From NCBI GenBank assembly GCA_040905965.1, contig JBBDQP010000076.1:1-27242 (forward strand): a stretch of 27,242 nucleotides of DNA, read 5' to 3'. This document shows positions 25,925 through 27,242 of the stretch, piece after piece; position 1 is the stretch's first letter; each line of letters begins with the position of its first letter. The DNA is from DATHWB01 sp040905965. Its GTDB lineage: Bacteria > Actinomycetota > Acidimicrobiia > Spongiisociales > ZC4RG35. The notes under the pieces were generated by a model. That model was given only the letters and a program-made list of their open reading frames with translations, was not told the origin of the DNA and searched no databases. The position numbers were made by a program, and so were the translations under genes.

Positions 25925-26523
25925 GCGTGCTTCGCCTCCTGGACGAATGCTGCGATCAGTTCATGATCCTTGTGGCCGAGCGACGACTCTAGGCCGCTCG
26001 ACGCATCCACTCCCCAAGGCCGGACGGTGCGAATCGCCTCGGCGACGTTGGACGGATCAAGGCCCCCCGCCATCACCCAGTCCCGTTCGGTCGCGGGGAT
26101 GAGGTCGGTGTCGAAGCGCACGCCGGTGCCGCCATGCATGCCGGGAACGTTCGTGTCGAGCAGCGGAATCTGGTCATCGGGGATGTGCGCGAGGTCCAGA
26201 CCCTCGATCACCCGAACCGGGCGGAGCACTGCCAGACCGGCCCGTTTGGCGGCGGCCGCCGTTGCCTCCGAATCAGCCCCGTGCGGCTGTACGCCTGAAG
26301 CTCCGGTGAAGTCGACCAGGTCGAGGATCTCGGCCGGACTGGCATCGACGGTGACGAGGAAAGACGGAAGTTCGGCATCGGCGATCAGCCGGGCGGCCAA
26401 ATCCGGGCGGATCGCTCGAGGCGATTCCTGGGAGAGCACGAAACCGATGGCGTCAGCGCCGGCCGCATGCGCCGCGTTCACGTCGGCGGTCGTACGGAGG
26501 CCGCAGACTTTCACCCACGTCAT
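25921..26523 (-). CDS. trpF: Phosphoribosylanthranilate isomerase
   Basis: A 200-residue TIM-barrel isomerase that converts phosphoribosylanthranilate to the carboxyphenylamino-deoxyribulose phosphate used by TrpC. The catalytic cysteine is Cys7 in VKVCGLR, and the general-acid aspartate is Asp123 in LLDTNVPGMHGGTG. The loop between that aspartate and GGTG is a few residues longer than in textbook TrpF. The C-terminal GVDASSGLES is the phosphate-binding signature. The ATG at 26523 overlaps the trpC stop by four bases (ATGA). A dedicated trpF is worth noting, since many Actinobacteria lack it and rely on bifunctional PriA. Confidence 0.95.
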   Translation of the reverse strand: MTWVKVCGLRTTADVNAAHAAGADAIGFVLSQESPRAIRPDLAARLIADAELPSFLVTVDASPAEILDLVDFTGASGVQPHGADSEATAAAAKRAGLAVLRPVRVIEGLDLAHIPDDQIPLLDTNVPGMHGGTGVRFDTDLIPATERDWVMAGGLDPSNVAEAIRTVRPWGVDASSGLESSLGHKDHELIAAFVQEAKHA

Positions 26524-27242
26524 GAGACAGCCAGCTCCCGGATCCCGGCAGCCGGATCGCCTGACTTCACCAGACTCTCCCCCACCAGCACCGCGTCGTA
26601 GCCCGCCCGGCGCATTCGTCCGGCATCGGCGGCGGTGAAGATCCCCGACTCGGCGACCGTCACCGGCACGTCGACGAGGCGGGCTGCAATCTGCTCGGCA
26701 GTCGCCAAGTCGACATCGAAAGTGGTGAGATCGCGGTTGTTGACGCCGACGATTGTCGGACCTGCGGCGACGGCGCGCTCGGCTTCCCCGTCGGTGTGCA
26801 CCTCGACCAGCGCCTCGAGTCCCGCCTCGCGGGCAACGCCGAGAAAGTGGGCCAATTGGTCGTCGGAGAGCAACGCCACGATGAGGAGCACTGCGTCGGC
26901 GCCGAGCACCCGCGCCTGCCAGATCTGGGACTCGTCGAGGGTGAAATCCTTGCGGAGAACCGGAAGACGAGTGCTGGCCCGGACCGCACGCAGGTCGTCA
27001 TCGGAGCCGTCGAAGTGGTCCGGCTCGGTGAGCACGGAGATGGCGGCGGCACCCCCCGCCTCGTACTCCTTCGCCCGGACGGCAGGGTCGAGGTTGGAGG
27101 CCAGCATGCCGCGAGACGGGGACCGCCGCTTGAACTCGGCGATCACGGTGAGGCGGTCGGAGACGAGGGCGGCGCGGAGGGAGCGGGCCGGAGCGGTGGA
27201 GAGCGCCTCGCCGCGGAGCGCACCGGTCAGGTGACTGATCTC
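26520..27242 (-). CDS. trpC: Indole-3-glycerol phosphate synthase, 5'-truncated by window edge
   Basis: TrpC closes the indole ring to give indole-3-glycerol phosphate, the TrpA substrate. About 240 codons are visible. Catalytic signatures are VIAEFKRRSPSRG, VLRKDFTLDESQIWQARVLGADAVLLI and GVNNRDLTTFDVD, followed by ESGIF and VGESLVKSGDP. Thirty-two in-frame codons precede VIAEFK and run off the right edge, ending before the initiator; about 20 N-terminal residues should lie outside. The GTG at 27146 is therefore an internal valine and not the start. Confidence 0.95.
   Translation of the reverse strand, partial: EISHLTGALRGEALSTAPARSLRAALVSDRLTVIAEFKRRSPSRGMLASNLDPAVRAKEYEAGGAAAISVLTEPDHFDGSDDDLRAVRASTRLPVLRKDFTLDESQIWQARVLGADAVLLIVALLSDDQLAHFLGVAREAGLEALVEVHTDGEAERAVAAGPTIVGVNNRDLTTFDVDLATAEQIAARLVDVPVTVAESGIFTAADAGRMRRAGYDAVLVGESLVKSGDPAAGIRELAVS

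Noticed and set aside
26520..27146. GTG at 27146 as the trpC start
   Set aside because: The frame stays open upstream with 32 TrpC-like codons to the window edge, and family members have about 50 residues before VIAEFK; this GTG is an internal valine.
1..27242. CRISPR arrays, insertion sequences, rRNA genes
   Set aside because: I saw no regularly spaced direct repeats, no transposase-like protein with inverted repeats, and no rRNA-like stretch.

Overview
The window is a piece of a high-GC chromosome, most likely from an actinobacterium and perhaps a deep-branching one such as Acidimicrobiia; that placement is an inference from gene content. GTG and TTG starts are common, several genes seem to lack a 5' leader, and on the minus strand the order trpC-trpF-trpB-trpA, polA, rpsA, uvrB, uvrA matches the order I recall from Mycobacterium. 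A dedicated trpF argues against Mycobacterium/Streptomyces relatives, which use PriA instead. Three runs of exactly 100 N (5420-5519, 8661-8760, 19468-19567) are scaffold gaps. They cut uvrA/uvrB, a histidine kinase and rpsA, so this is a draft assembly.

Layout, left to right. 1-451: a partial SAM methyltransferase on the plus strand, broken by two frameshifts. 585-7366 (minus): uvrB, uvrA, then two multi-spanning membrane proteins coupled to the end of uvrA. 7459-10099 (plus): a NarL-type histidine kinase and response regulator, followed by two Flp-type pilins separated by a strong hairpin. 10096-17882 (minus): a compact tad/cpa pilus operon (cpaB, cpaE, tadA, a von Willebrand A domain fused to tadB, tadC) ending in a GT-C-like membrane protein. 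18139-19759: rpsA with an acidic N-terminal extension. 19935-22849: polA and a small coiled-coil protein. 22898-23683 (plus): an HTH-LAGLIDADG protein just before an intact tRNA-Leu(CAA). 23937-27242 (minus): trpA, trpB, trpF and a 5'-truncated trpC, with stop/start overlaps.

How it fits together. The Tad genes supply a platform (tadB, tadC), ATPase (tadA), localisation ATPase (cpaE), periplasmic/cell-wall factor (cpaB) and pilin subunits. The adjacent two-component system is a natural candidate to control the pilins. Prepilin peptidase and TadE/F-like minor pilins are not in the window. The pilus block lies inside what is otherwise a housekeeping neighbourhood (trp, polA, rpsA, uvrB, uvrA).

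The most notable signal is at 22862-22900. A near-consensus actinobacterial LexA (SOS) box exactly fills the spacer between good -35 and -10 elements of a leaderless promoter for the HTH-LAGLIDADG gene, and it also lies just upstream of the divergent coiled-coil/polA unit.
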